In this document: positions 17,874 through 25,516 of the stretch, piece after piece
Numbering within the stretch: position 1 is the first letter of the stretch
How the letters are laid out: each line of letters starts with the position of its first letter
Origin: Subtercola frigoramans
GTDB taxonomy: Bacteria; Actinomycetota; Actinomycetes; Actinomycetales; Microbacteriaceae
DNA: 64,000 bases
NCBI RefSeq assembly: GCF_016907385.1
Contig: NZ_JAFBBU010000001.1
Location: forward strand, 2,170,001 to 2,234,000
Direction: 5' to 3'
The notes under the pieces: generated by a model
Seen by the model: only the letters and a program-made list of their open reading frames with translations
Databases searched by the model: none
Told to the model about the DNA's origin: nothing
Made by a program: the position numbers and the translations under genes

Positions 17874-18296
17874 ATGGCCGAAGATAACGCCACGAGCAAA
17901 GCCGCGGGCTCCGGCACCGGCCCAGGGGTGAACAGTGCACGGGTCGACAGCTGGGCGTTTGCCGTTCGGCTGTTCAAGACCCGGTCCGCAGCCACGGCTG
18001 CCTGTCGAGCCGGCCACGTCCGGGTGAACGGCGAGCGGGTGAAGGCTGCGCAGGCGCTGCATGTCGGCGATGAAGTGCGCATCCGCAGCGCCGGCTTCGA
18101 TCGCATTGTGGTCGTCACTCGTTTGGTCCTGAAGCGGGTGGGTGCACCCGTTGCCGCGGAATGCCTCGTCGATCTGACACCACCACCGCCCCCACGCGAG
18201 ACTGTTGCTCTCGTTGCCGTGCGCGATCGGGGCGCCGGGCGACCCACCAAGCGCGAACGACGCGAGCTGGACAAGCTTCGCGCCATCGACGACTAG
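17874..18296 (+). CDS. S4-domain RNA-binding protein (Hsp15/RqcP-like)
   Basis: Small heat-shock-type RNA-binding protein that in relatives binds stalled 50S ribosomes carrying peptidyl-tRNA. The 140-residue protein has an S4 domain: RVDSWAFAVRLFKTRSAATAACRAGHVRVNGERVKAAQALHVGDEV spans residues about 22-68 (shown here only as the region), then a basic tail KRERRELDKL. The overall length and order match Hsp15. It starts 13 bases after the coiled-coil gene, with GAGGA overlapping that gene's stop codon, so the two are probably cotranscribed. Confidence 0.85.
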   Translation: MAEDNATSKAAGSGTGPGVNSARVDSWAFAVRLFKTRSAATAACRAGHVRVNGERVKAAQALHVGDEVRIRSAGFDRIVVVTRLVLKRVGAPVAAECLVDLTPPPPPRETVALVAVRDRGAGRPTKRERRELDKLRAIDD

Positions 18297-18317
18297 ACCC
18301 ATCGCCGACGTGCGGAG

Positions 18318-19292
18318 TCAGCCAGCTGCGGCGAAACTCTCCGCGCGCACGATCGACTCGACGAGGCGACTACGCAGAATGTTCGATCGGGTGGCGAAGT
18401 CGTGCTGGAACGCGGAATATTCGGCTTTGCCCTCCGCCGTTTCGATTCGGATGGCGCTGAGCCCGAAGCTCGAGACGTCGTACGGCGACGCTCGCATGTC
18501 GACCTGCCGAATCTCCCTGGCGAGATCGAACGAGTCGAGCAACAGCACACCGGGTACGATCGGGCCGAGTTTGATCGCCCACTTGTAGACATCCATTCCT
18601 GCGTGAAGGCACCCGGCCTGTTCGAAGGACTCTTGGTTCTCTCGTGACGGCAGCAGGCTGTTCCTGCCTCTCGCTTCGGGTGTGAAGAATCGGAACGCGT
18701 CAAAATGGCTGCACCTGATGCGATGGGACTCGACGACCTTGTCTGTCTGTTCAGCCGTCAGGCGCAGGGGAATGGATTCATGCCGCACGTGGCCATCGGC
18801 GACCTTGTAGACCATCGCCCATTCATGCAGTCCGAAACAACCGAACTGGGCTGGGCGCAGAGCCGTTTGCTGAAGGAGGCGTGAAATGAACGCGATGGAC
18901 TGCGCCCGGGCCGCGAAGAGCTCTCTGGCATCAACCAGGAGATCGGTGCCCCGGCTCTGCCGGTACCACTTCCATTCGGCGCGCTCGAGACCCGCCGCTC
19001 CCGCGAGGCGAACACCGGCACCGGGATGCCATCGACGCAGGAGCGCTGGTTTGAACGGGTAGTAGGTGAACATGAAGTCATCCACGGCGTGAGCCTCGCC
19101 CACGCTGCGGCGCTCGCGCCAGCCCGACGTCAGTGCGTCGGCGCGCTCCTGGTGCGCCAGCTCTGCTGCTTGCAGGTCGGCTTCGCTGAGTCGAACTTCA
19201 CGCGCTTGGCCTTCATGCGCCCGAACTTCAAGCGCTCGATTCTCACCCGCTCGAATATCGCTGACCACGAAATCCACCCTACGCGACTCCAT
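18318..19292 (-). CDS. Conserved actinobacterial protein annotated in relatives as 3-methyladenine DNA glycosylase
   Basis: The 324-residue protein matches a conserved actinobacterial family commonly labelled 3-methyladenine DNA glycosylase; recognisable blocks are VRLSEADLQ, DDFMFTYYPFKPALLRRWHPG, GLHEWAMVYK and RCSHFDAFRFFTPEAR. I see no helix-hairpin-helix motif or other catalytic glycosylase signature, so the label is inherited rather than shown. The conserved His, Glu and Tyr residues suggest an enzyme. Start is uncertain: ATG 19292 was chosen, an upstream in-frame codon at 19319 exists, and the first 30 residues look poorly conserved. It converges with the S4 gene (21-base gap). Confidence 0.6.
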   Translation of the reverse strand: MESRRVDFVVSDIRAGENRALEVRAHEGQAREVRLSEADLQAAELAHQERADALTSGWRERRSVGEAHAVDDFMFTYYPFKPALLRRWHPGAGVRLAGAAGLERAEWKWYRQSRGTDLLVDARELFAARAQSIAFISRLLQQTALRPAQFGCFGLHEWAMVYKVADGHVRHESIPLRLTAEQTDKVVESHRIRCSHFDAFRFFTPEARGRNSLLPSRENQESFEQAGCLHAGMDVYKWAIKLGPIVPGVLLLDSFDLAREIRQVDMRASPYDVSSFGLSAIRIETAEGKAEYSAFQHDFATRSNILRSRLVESIVRAESFAAAG

Positions 19293-19322
19293 AATCCGCC
19301 CTCTCACCCCATCCCGCACCGC

Positions 19323-20465
19323 TCAGGGCACACGAAGCTCACGCAGGGGCTCGCGGGTCGATGCGATCAGCGCCGGAATGACTCCTGCACTGATGCTCGT
19401 GACGAGAGCAAGCACGACAACGGCGACGCAGAAGGCAGGCGCTGGCACCGGGCTGCCCTGTATGAGGAGGAGCGCCACAGCCACCACGCTGCCGACGATC
19501 GAACCGGCGACAGCCTGTAGTCCAACGGTTACGAGAAGCAGCCCGATGACCAGCCTTCGAGAGGCACCGAGAACCCGTCGGCGACCGAAGTCCTTTCTTC
19601 GTATCATGACGAGGCACGAGAGGATCATGGCCACGAGAACCGCGCCAGCCACGAACACCATCAGAACAAACGACTGGCCGAACACCCCGAGTTGGGCACC
19701 GACTCTCTCGCGAAGCTGAGCCAGTTGTTCGCCGGATGTGACTGTGACCTTGGTAGAGTCATCGACGGCAAGAAGCGAGCTCACCGTCGAGGTGAGGGCC
19801 TCCACCTGCGATGCTGTTGAAGCAACGACGATGAGTACCGAGACCGGACGAGGATCGACACGCGACCGTTCGGGTACCAGAACGGCCGGGCCGATGAGAT
19901 CGAGATACTCGGGCAGCATCACAGAACCGACGACGTCGACGATCTCCTGGGACTGGACGTCTTTCACAGCGCCGACCCCGTCGCTCAAGCCGAGGAGCCA
20001 CTTCGCGCGGAGGTTCGTGAATGCCCGGCTGGAACCGGGCGTGTCCGCGGGCCTGCCGACGCCCATGATGCGCCAACCTGCACCGTAAGCCGGCCGAAGC
20101 GCGACTCTTGTGCCCCCTTCGATGGCGGCATTCGTCACATCGCTCGCGGGTCCCAGCGCCCCGACCCACTCGACTCCGTGCAACGGCGCGAGGCGGTCGA
20201 GTACTCGGGTGTCGAGGCCCGATGCCGCCTCTGCGCGCACCACGAGGATCCGTGTGCCCACGGAGTCGATGTTGGCGAGCACCGCATCGCTTTCGGCGAT
20301 GTTACGCCCGGTCGTGAGCATCACGGTGAAACACAGTGCCGCAACAACACCGACGGTCGTCATCGAAACCACCCGCATCCCGAGCAGTGATGCAATCGCC
20401 TCTAGAACAACAGCGCCGACGAATTTCACGGCTGGTTTCACGGCTGGTTTCACGGCTGGAGTCAC
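19323..20465 (-). CDS. ABC transporter permease (MacB/FtsX-like)
   Basis: Membrane subunit of the exporter cassette. The 380 residues show one N-terminal membrane segment (GVVAALCFTVMLTTG), a large extracytoplasmic domain of about 180 residues and three C-terminal segments, the MacB/FtsX layout. RRKDFGRRRVLGASRRLV is the conserved cytoplasmic coupling stretch. The start codon sits in a 12-base repeat, so GTG recurs in frame four times (VTPAVKPAVKPAVK). GTG 20465 is favoured because GAGGTGA, overlapping the stop of the ATPase gene, lies just upstream. Eight bases separate the two genes. Partners: ATPase at 20474 and peptidoglycan-binding adaptor at 21115. Confidence 0.82.
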   Translation of the reverse strand: MTPAVKPAVKPAVKFVGAVVLEAIASLLGMRVVSMTTVGVVAALCFTVMLTTGRNIAESDAVLANIDSVGTRILVVRAEAASGLDTRVLDRLAPLHGVEWVGALGPASDVTNAAIEGGTRVALRPAYGAGWRIMGVGRPADTPGSSRAFTNLRAKWLLGLSDGVGAVKDVQSQEIVDVVGSVMLPEYLDLIGPAVLVPERSRVDPRPVSVLIVVASTASQVEALTSTVSSLLAVDDSTKVTVTSGEQLAQLRERVGAQLGVFGQSFVLMVFVAGAVLVAMILSCLVMIRRKDFGRRRVLGASRRLVIGLLLVTVGLQAVAGSIVGSVVAVALLLIQGSPVPAPAFCVAVVVLALVTSISAGVIPALIASTREPLRELRVP

Positions 20466-20473
20466 GGCTCACC

Positions 20474-21118
20474 TCACAGCACGACAGAGCGGTCGCACTG
20501 TGCGACGAGCGTCGAATCGTGGGTGGCGACGACGACGATCGCGCCGGCAGCTGCTCGCCTACGGAATGCCCCTGTCACAATCTCGGCAGAAGCGGCGTCG
20601 AGATTGCCAGTCGGCTCGTCTGCGAGGATGATCGCCGGATCGCTCAGGAGTGCTCGGCAGAGTGCGATGCGCCCGGCCTGGCCACCCGAGAGCCGTCCCG
20701 GCCTCGAATCAACGTGGCCCTCGACACCGAAAGACTCCAGAAGCGCCAGCGCCTTGCTTCTGGACCTGGATCGCGGTTCAGATCGATAGAGACACGTCTC
20801 CAGCACGTTGTCGAGAATCGTCCGCGTCGAATCGAGACACGCGTCCTGGAACACGAATCCGATCAGCTGGGCGCGAAGGCGTGCCCGTGCCGCGTCTCCG
20901 AGTAGAGAGGTATCGGCACCGTTGATCGCGACGTCGCCCCGGTCGGGCTTCACCATGAGCCCGAGCAGGTAGAGGAGGGTCGACTTGCCCCGACCGGAGA
21001 AGCCGGTGAGTGCCACCATCTCTCCTGACGTGAATGTCTCGCTGAACCCGTCGAAGAGGGTCGAACGCTGGTCGTAACCGAACGTGAGGTTCTTGGTTTC
21101 GAGCATGGGGCCAGTCAC
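20474..21118 (-). CDS. ABC transporter ATP-binding protein (LolD/MacB type)
   Basis: ATPase of the exporter cassette. The 214 residues hold Walker A in GFSGRGKST (Phe and Arg where Pro and Ser are usual), a Q-loop at FVFQDAC, the signature LSGGQAGRIALCRALL and Walker B AIILADEPTG, followed by the H-loop THDSTLV. The GTG at 21118 overlaps the adaptor stop by four bases (GTGA) and has GGAG six bases upstream; an ATG at 21106 is the alternative. The arrangement adaptor-ATPase-permease is typical of MacAB-like export or self-protection systems in Gram-positive bacteria. Confidence 0.88.
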   Translation of the reverse strand: MTGPMLETKNLTFGYDQRSTLFDGFSETFTSGEMVALTGFSGRGKSTLLYLLGLMVKPDRGDVAINGADTSLLGDAARARLRAQLIGFVFQDACLDSTRTILDNVLETCLYRSEPRSRSRSKALALLESFGVEGHVDSRPGRLSGGQAGRIALCRALLSDPAIILADEPTGNLDAASAEIVTGAFRRRAAAGAIVVVATHDSTLVAQCDRSVVL

Positions 21119-22200
21119 TGGCGCTCCACTTCGGGAACGCGAACCGCGAGTCCGGGCCTGATGCCCGTCACCACGGACTGCCCGTGAGCCTGCGCCTGAA
21201 CGATGACGGGGTGGACCACCCCTAGTTCGTCGACGACTGAGAGTGCCTGCTGGGCATCGGACTGCAGCGCCGCCGACGGCACGACGGTGCCGGTGACCGC
21301 CGGTACCGTGACAACGCGCGAGGGGAGAAGCGTCTGCCCGACGAGACCGACGACGTCGCACTCGTCACCGCACACCGCACCACTGCCCTCAGCCGGATCG
21401 ACCGAGAGGGCCACGGCGCCCGATTCAGCAGACATTCGCTCGCCGACAATGCCGTGCCAGGTGTGCCCTGCGCCATCGTCGATCTCCACCCGACTCGAAT
21501 CCGGTATGGCGCCGGACTGCGCCTCACTCACCGGGAGGGTGAACTGGGGCGCATCTCCCAGACCCAGAAGAACCTGCTCGCCGCCGACAAGGGTGCCCCC
21601 TCGAAAGACGGACTCGGCTCTGACGGCGATTCGAGCAGGAAGTCTGGGGACGAAGATGACGTCTCCGGGCGATACCTCGCCCGTCGGCTCGAGACCGAGG
21701 GACGACTGCCACAGGGATACGGCCTCGAGGGTGCCTTCACCCGCAGAACCGTCAGTCGGTGCATCGAAGAATCCTCCCGAACGCAACATCTCCTGGAGCT
21801 GGGAGACATCGGCCCCGCGCGAGCCTCTTCCGATCATCCGGAAGGCCGGCACGTCGCCCGAGGCCACGACGACCGGCCGCAGGTTCACCGAATACACCTG
21901 CGTACCCTGGGTAACCAGCTGATCGGGAACAAGATCGACCGAGGTGACGACGCCCGCGGCTCGATTCGTACCGACGGGCGAGGCAGGCCACGAGGCCGAG
22001 ACGTTGAGGGTGAGCTGAGCACTCACCTCACCCTCAACGGCATCGGCCACGGAGTACCCTGCCTGAGCAGGGCCCGCGGCAGCGGGGGCCGCGACTGTCA
22101 GGGCTGCCCAGGCAGAGAGCGCGCACACACTCGCGAGGACGACGATAACGATCGCCACGAGCGCCAGCGGGTGCGCTGCCCGACCCGTGCGGGATTTCAC
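21115..22200 (-). CDS. Peptidoglycan-binding, membrane-anchored adaptor of an ABC exporter (HlyD/MacA-like)
   Basis: The 361-residue protein has an N-terminal membrane anchor (LALVAIVIVVLASVCALSAW, residues 12-31), a segment with GVVTSVDLVPDQLVTQGTQV that resembles a split lipoyl/biotinyl hairpin of membrane-fusion proteins, a peptidoglycan-binding type 1 domain at about residues 120-175 (GSRGADVSQLQEMLRSGGFF, SLWQSSLGLEPTGEV), and a C-terminal beta region. It would link the permease to the cell wall. The GTG at 22200 follows GGAGGGG and overlaps the upstream stop by four bases. It forms one transcript with the ATPase, permease and probably the 75-residue gene. Confidence 0.8.
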   Translation of the reverse strand: MKSRTGRAAHPLALVAIVIVVLASVCALSAWAALTVAAPAAAGPAQAGYSVADAVEGEVSAQLTLNVSASWPASPVGTNRAAGVVTSVDLVPDQLVTQGTQVYSVNLRPVVVASGDVPAFRMIGRGSRGADVSQLQEMLRSGGFFDAPTDGSAGEGTLEAVSLWQSSLGLEPTGEVSPGDVIFVPRLPARIAVRAESVFRGGTLVGGEQVLLGLGDAPQFTLPVSEAQSGAIPDSSRVEIDDGAGHTWHGIVGERMSAESGAVALSVDPAEGSGAVCGDECDVVGLVGQTLLPSRVVTVPAVTGTVVPSAALQSDAQQALSVVDELGVVHPVIVQAQAHGQSVVTGIRPGLAVRVPEVERQ

Positions 22201-22424
22201 GAGTGGGCCCCTCCTGCCCTTCGGATGATTGCCGCCAGGGCCCACACCACCTCCGTCTCGAGGCCGCTGACCTCGTCGAGCACCCTCCTGTCGAACCGGC
22301 CGAGCGATACACCTGCTTCTGCACAGGCCAGCTGCAGCGCGTGGGCTCGGCCAACAGGGCTTCGCCGCGCGCTGGTCGTGGCATCGGCCAGCGTTTCGAA
22401 CGGCCCGTCATTCCCGGTCGTCAT
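22197..22424 (-). CDS. Small protein of the exporter cassette, unknown function
   Basis: A 75-residue protein whose stop overlaps the adaptor start by four bases (GTGA), with GAAAGAGAG six bases before its ATG; both support a real gene. Sequence of note: GVSLGRFDRRVLDEVSGLE and VVWALAAIIRRA. A motif of the type GxxLxxxDxRxLxxLAxxxxxxVxVVAGLIxRA is common in short actinobacterial proteins without assigned function, and this one resembles it. No membrane segment or signal peptide. Confidence 0.65.
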   Translation of the reverse strand: MTTGNDGPFETLADATTSARRSPVGRAHALQLACAEAGVSLGRFDRRVLDEVSGLETEVVWALAAIIRRAGGAHS

Positions 22425-22518
22425 TCACGCTCTCTTTCGCATTCGTCATACGTGACTGTTGAAGCTGGTCATCGGTGGGTCAATCGCGCTCTTCAATGGT
22501 GATCGCGCGCACCGGGCC

Positions 22519-22842
22519 TCAGAATGAACCGTCTGCGCACGAGAAGGCGTAGCCCGTCTCTGTGCCGGTGGGAAAACTGATCTGCATCGTGACGACCCCG
22601 TTTCCCGATGAGAAGCGGTGGAATCCCGCCCCGAACGTGCGACTCGACCAGTCGACCGCGTTAGCTTGGTGATGGTGGATGCTCGTGCCGTTCACATAGG
22701 CGGTCGATGCCGCCGACGGGCCGCCGAATCCGCAGACCTGTGAGCCGAAATTCGCCGAATTCGCGTTCGCGCCCGGAGCCCCGCAGAGCACAACGGCGCC
22801 GGTGATGGCGAGTACCGCTAGAGCGCCTGGGATGATCTTCAT
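22519..22842 (-). CDS. Small secreted protein with two cysteines, possible bacteriocin-like peptide
   Basis: The 107-residue precursor has a clear Sec signal peptide (basic MK start, hydrophobic core, cleavage likely after ANA at residue 27), leaving about 80 residues. The mature part has two Cys near its ends (SQVCGFGG and YAFSCADGSF), a YVNGTSIHHHQ stretch and many Gly, Ser and aromatic residues. ATG 22842 follows GAAAGGA. It lies 94 bases upstream of the exporter cassette on the same strand. A similar layout (secreted peptide plus ABC module) is known for lactococcin-972-type bacteriocins, but the WxYG-type motif of that family is absent, so the role is open. Confidence 0.7.
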   Translation of the reverse strand: MKIIPGALAVLAITGAVVLCGAPGANANSANFGSQVCGFGGPSAASTAYVNGTSIHHHQANAVDWSSRTFGAGFHRFSSGNGVVTMQISFPTGTETGYAFSCADGSF

Positions 22843-22965
22843 GGTTGTTCCTTTCGTTGCCCACTCCTGGCTGTGCCACCGCGCTGCCGACGAACGCCCT
22901 GGTCGATTGGTCCGGGGACACGCAGACGGTTGACGGTGGTTGCAGACAGTGGGATTCTGGTGGTG

Positions 22966-23607
22966 ATGAATCCTCACTATATGCCTCATGCTTTTTCGCC
23001 ACAATCATCCGAACGGCGCGTCGCCAGACCACCCAGGAGAGCGCGCCGCACCGCAGGCCCGGCGGCGCTCACCGTATTGGCAGTGCTCGCGGCTGCGGCC
23101 GTCCTCACGGGTTGCGCAGGCGCAGATCCGGCCCTGCAGCCGCCAGAGCCCCTATCGGTTGCTCACGAACCGCCAGGACTGACGCTCAGCGGCTCTCCGG
23201 TCGTCGATGCGCTCTACCACTGCCTCACCGAGCACGGGTGGCAGGTCGTACTGACGGACGACGGGGCAATCGAAGCCTCCAGCGCCACCATCCCTGCCGA
23301 GCAGTACGACCTGTATGTGAAGGACACGTGGCAGTGCAATCTGGTCGTCACTGCCGAATTCCCCGTGGATGACCGGCAGAAGAATCTGCTCTACGAAGCC
23401 GAACTCGCTGAACGAACGTGCCTTCAGAATCACGGCTACACCGTTGCTGAACCGCCGACTCTCCAGACGTTCCTGAGTGAGTACGACACGCACCCCTGGT
23501 CAGCCGTCGCGACATCAGATCTCGCGACGCTCAGCCAGACCATGTCCGAATCGGATTGGGCCGCCATCAACAGGGAGTGCCCCCAGCCGATTCCTGGTGG
23601 CCTCTGA
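22966..23607 (+). CDS. Putative lipoprotein
   Basis: Unknown function. The 213-residue protein has a basic N-terminal stretch of about 35 residues, a hydrophobic segment and a good lipobox VLTGC (Cys near residue 50), so it should be a membrane-attached lipoprotein; the long cytoplasmic leader may mean the true start is further in. The mature part has four more cysteines (ALYHCLTEHGW, TWQCNL, RTCLQNHGY, NRECPQ), enough for two disulfides. HCLTEHGWQV and CLQNHGYTV look like an internal duplication. It diverges from the small secreted protein, 123 bases apart, and may be co-regulated with it. Confidence 0.65.
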   Translation: MNPHYMPHAFSPQSSERRVARPPRRARRTAGPAALTVLAVLAAAAVLTGCAGADPALQPPEPLSVAHEPPGLTLSGSPVVDALYHCLTEHGWQVVLTDDGAIEASSATIPAEQYDLYVKDTWQCNLVVTAEFPVDDRQKNLLYEAELAERTCLQNHGYTVAEPPTLQTFLSEYDTHPWSAVATSDLATLSQTMSESDWAAINRECPQPIPGGL

Positions 23608-23673
23608 TGAGGTGAGCCCAGACCCGACCCTGGTTCTGAGGGTGGAGTGCTGACGTCGGTTGTCGAGGCCGAC

Positions 23674-23798
23674 GGCTGCGCTAGCCGCTGAGGCTCACGG
23701 CTGCGCTAGCTGCTGAGGCTCACGGCTGCGCTAGCTGCTGAGGCTCACGGCTGCGTCAGCTGCTGAGGCTCACGGCTGCGTCAGCTGCTGAGGCTCAC
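23674..23798. repeat. 25-base tandem repeat that starts inside a gene's last codons
   Basis: Five copies of a 25-base unit, read on the minus strand GTGAGCCTCAGCAGCTGACG plus CAGCC. The first copy codes for the last residues and stop of the gene ending at 23781; the other four continue into the spacer. Each copy repeats the stop: TGA in copies 1-2 and TAG in copies 3-5. The 173-base spacer from 23608 holds little else. Confidence 0.95.
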
Positions 23799-25214
23799 GC
23801 CTCGGGCGGCGCCGAAGTCGATGTGCAGGTGCGTGCAGGTGTCGTCGAACTGAACCATGTTGTTCAGGGAGATCGAACGGCCGCATCCGGCCTGGCCGAC
23901 ATTCGTGCCCGCAGGAACGAGCGGGTCGAGAAGTTGGATGAGTTTGAGCGAGTCGGCATCTGCGCCAGTGAGTCCGTGGCCGTTCAGAATGTAGAAGTCG
24001 ACCGCGTGACCCCCACCGTTGGCGTAGTGGGACGACGCAGTGCCCGCCCCCTCGATCTGACCTGTGCAGTGGCGGTTGATGTCACTCACGCCGACCTTGC
24101 TGAAGTTGTCCACGGCCACTTTGATGGTCTGGAGCACCCGGTAGTCGACCCCGCACCCGTTAACCGCCTGACCGTTCGCGAGGTTGCGGATCTCCTGGAT
24201 GTGATCGGGAAACGAACCGACCAGCTTGCCGGAGGCCACATCGGCGACCAGTTCGGCCGCCAGCGCCTGCACTGTCGGCGAAACGGTGGAACCTGTGGTG
24301 GAATCCATTGCGGCAATGTCGCCGGTCGTCGTGTACCCGTCGCGAAGCGACGTCTGGCCGTTGACACCGGAAACGGTGAGGCTCTGGATACCGAGCTGGC
24401 TCGACGCAGAAAGGTTGGCATTGGCTACGGAGTTCGAATCCGAATAGGCGTAGGCCGGAAGCGCCAGTGTGGCAACCAGACCAGCCGTTGCCACCATGAC
24501 GACGGTGCTCGCGATTGTGCGCTTGCGATCCCGTGGCCCAGCACCGCGATGCCGGCGATTGGCGCGGGCCGCCAGTTCCGGGCCTCTCGGGCGAATCGAG
24601 GCTCCGGCACTGCGGGGCTCGGTCGCGCCGGTCAGTCTTTCGATACGGGGTGCGGGGGCGGACGCAACCGCCCTCACAATCGGCACCGACTTCGTCGGGG
24701 CTGTCGAAACCGACAGGTTGACTGTCGGCACAATGCCTGTCGGCACAGTGACCATCGGCACAACGCCTGTCGGCACAGCGCCTGTCGATGAAACGACCCT
24801 CGGCACCGCGACCATCGGCACAGCGGCAGCGATCGATGGGAGAGAATCTGCCTGTACTGAAGCCGTGGCTACAGCGAAAGTCGCCGGTTGTGTGACAGCT
24901 CGTGCCGGTGTGGGCATCTCGGTCGCCGCAATCGCCGCGGTGGGTGCTTCAGAAAGAGCCGAGGATGCGGCCGACATACCCGCCAGCTCGCGCATGCGAC
25001 GTTCGCGCCGCGTCTCGGCGGCAGGCGCAACGGCCGGAGCAATCGGGGACGCCGTCACGGACTGGTCGAGTGCACGCATGCGGAGTTCGCGCCGGCTCAC
25101 TGTCGATCCAGCATTGGAGGCCCTGGCAGCAGAGTCTGATTCACCGGGAGCAACGAGTCGAGTTGGTGGTACCAGATGCCTGAGGCCTTCTGGTATCTCG
25201 CTCGAATCAGTCAC
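23781..25214 (-). CDS. Secreted protein with M15-peptidase-like C-terminal motif
   Basis: The 477 residues divide into a low-complexity N-terminal half (two repeats of an RRELRMRALDQ / RRERRMRELAG type, then VPTGVVP-like repeats), a basic stretch RANRRHRGAGPRDRKR, a membrane segment/signal (TVVMVATAGLVATLALPAYA) and an extracytoplasmic domain. The domain has ASSHYANGGGHAVDFYI and, later, THLHIDFG, which recall the SxHxxGxAxD and HxH zinc motifs of M15 D,D- or L,D-carboxypeptidases but with three extra residues in the first motif, so activity is uncertain. GTG start with AGGAGA nine bases upstream. Its 3' end is part of a 25-base repeat. Confidence 0.65.
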   Translation of the reverse strand: MTDSSEIPEGLRHLVPPTRLVAPGESDSAARASNAGSTVSRRELRMRALDQSVTASPIAPAVAPAAETRRERRMRELAGMSAASSALSEAPTAAIAATEMPTPARAVTQPATFAVATASVQADSLPSIAAAVPMVAVPRVVSSTGAVPTGVVPMVTVPTGIVPTVNLSVSTAPTKSVPIVRAVASAPAPRIERLTGATEPRSAGASIRPRGPELAARANRRHRGAGPRDRKRTIASTVVMVATAGLVATLALPAYAYSDSNSVANANLSASSQLGIQSLTVSGVNGQTSLRDGYTTTGDIAAMDSTTGSTVSPTVQALAAELVADVASGKLVGSFPDHIQEIRNLANGQAVNGCGVDYRVLQTIKVAVDNFSKVGVSDINRHCTGQIEGAGTASSHYANGGGHAVDFYILNGHGLTGADADSLKLIQLLDPLVPAGTNVGQAGCGRSISLNNMVQFDDTCTHLHIDFGAARGVSLSS

Positions 25215-25462
25215 GTGTAGATGTCTCCTGGTGCATGGTGGCGCAGTGGTGCTGCGGGCCTGGTGGGTCTCACCGGCTTACGCGGGAACGGCGAAGGCAA
25301 GCGTCCGAACCCATCGATTCTCTCTTCGGGTGAAAGAAGCGACTTCTCGAGGTTATGCGTTCGTTACCAATTTGTCACATCGTGACACGAACTTTCAGCT
25401 TCCCTTGAGGTGCCCGACATTGCAGTGCGACGCAACTACACGAAGAAGATACCCGCAGGAAT

Positions 25463-25516
25463 GACACGAAGCGACCAGACGAAGCGTATGGAATGACTAG
25501 ACGAAGCGAATGGAAT
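25463..25516. repeat. 22-base repeat duplicating a gene's 3' end
   Basis: The last codons and stop of the J-domain gene (25495-25516) are repeated downstream at 25473-25494 with two differences, and partly again at 25463-25472. The second copy has TGG where the gene has its TAG stop. The rest of the 282-base spacer to 25214 shows no recognisable element. Confidence 0.85.

Noticed and set aside
22519..22842. Assignment of the small secreted protein to the lactococcin 972 family
   Set aside because: The HHH and Tyr-Asn residues are suggestive, but the N-terminal WxYG-type motif is missing and the protein has two cysteines that lactococcin 972 lacks.
22519..22842. Lipoprotein reading of the same protein (Cys in the signal peptide)
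   Set aside because: The residues before that Cys (VVL) do not form a lipobox; a signal peptidase I site after ANA fits better.
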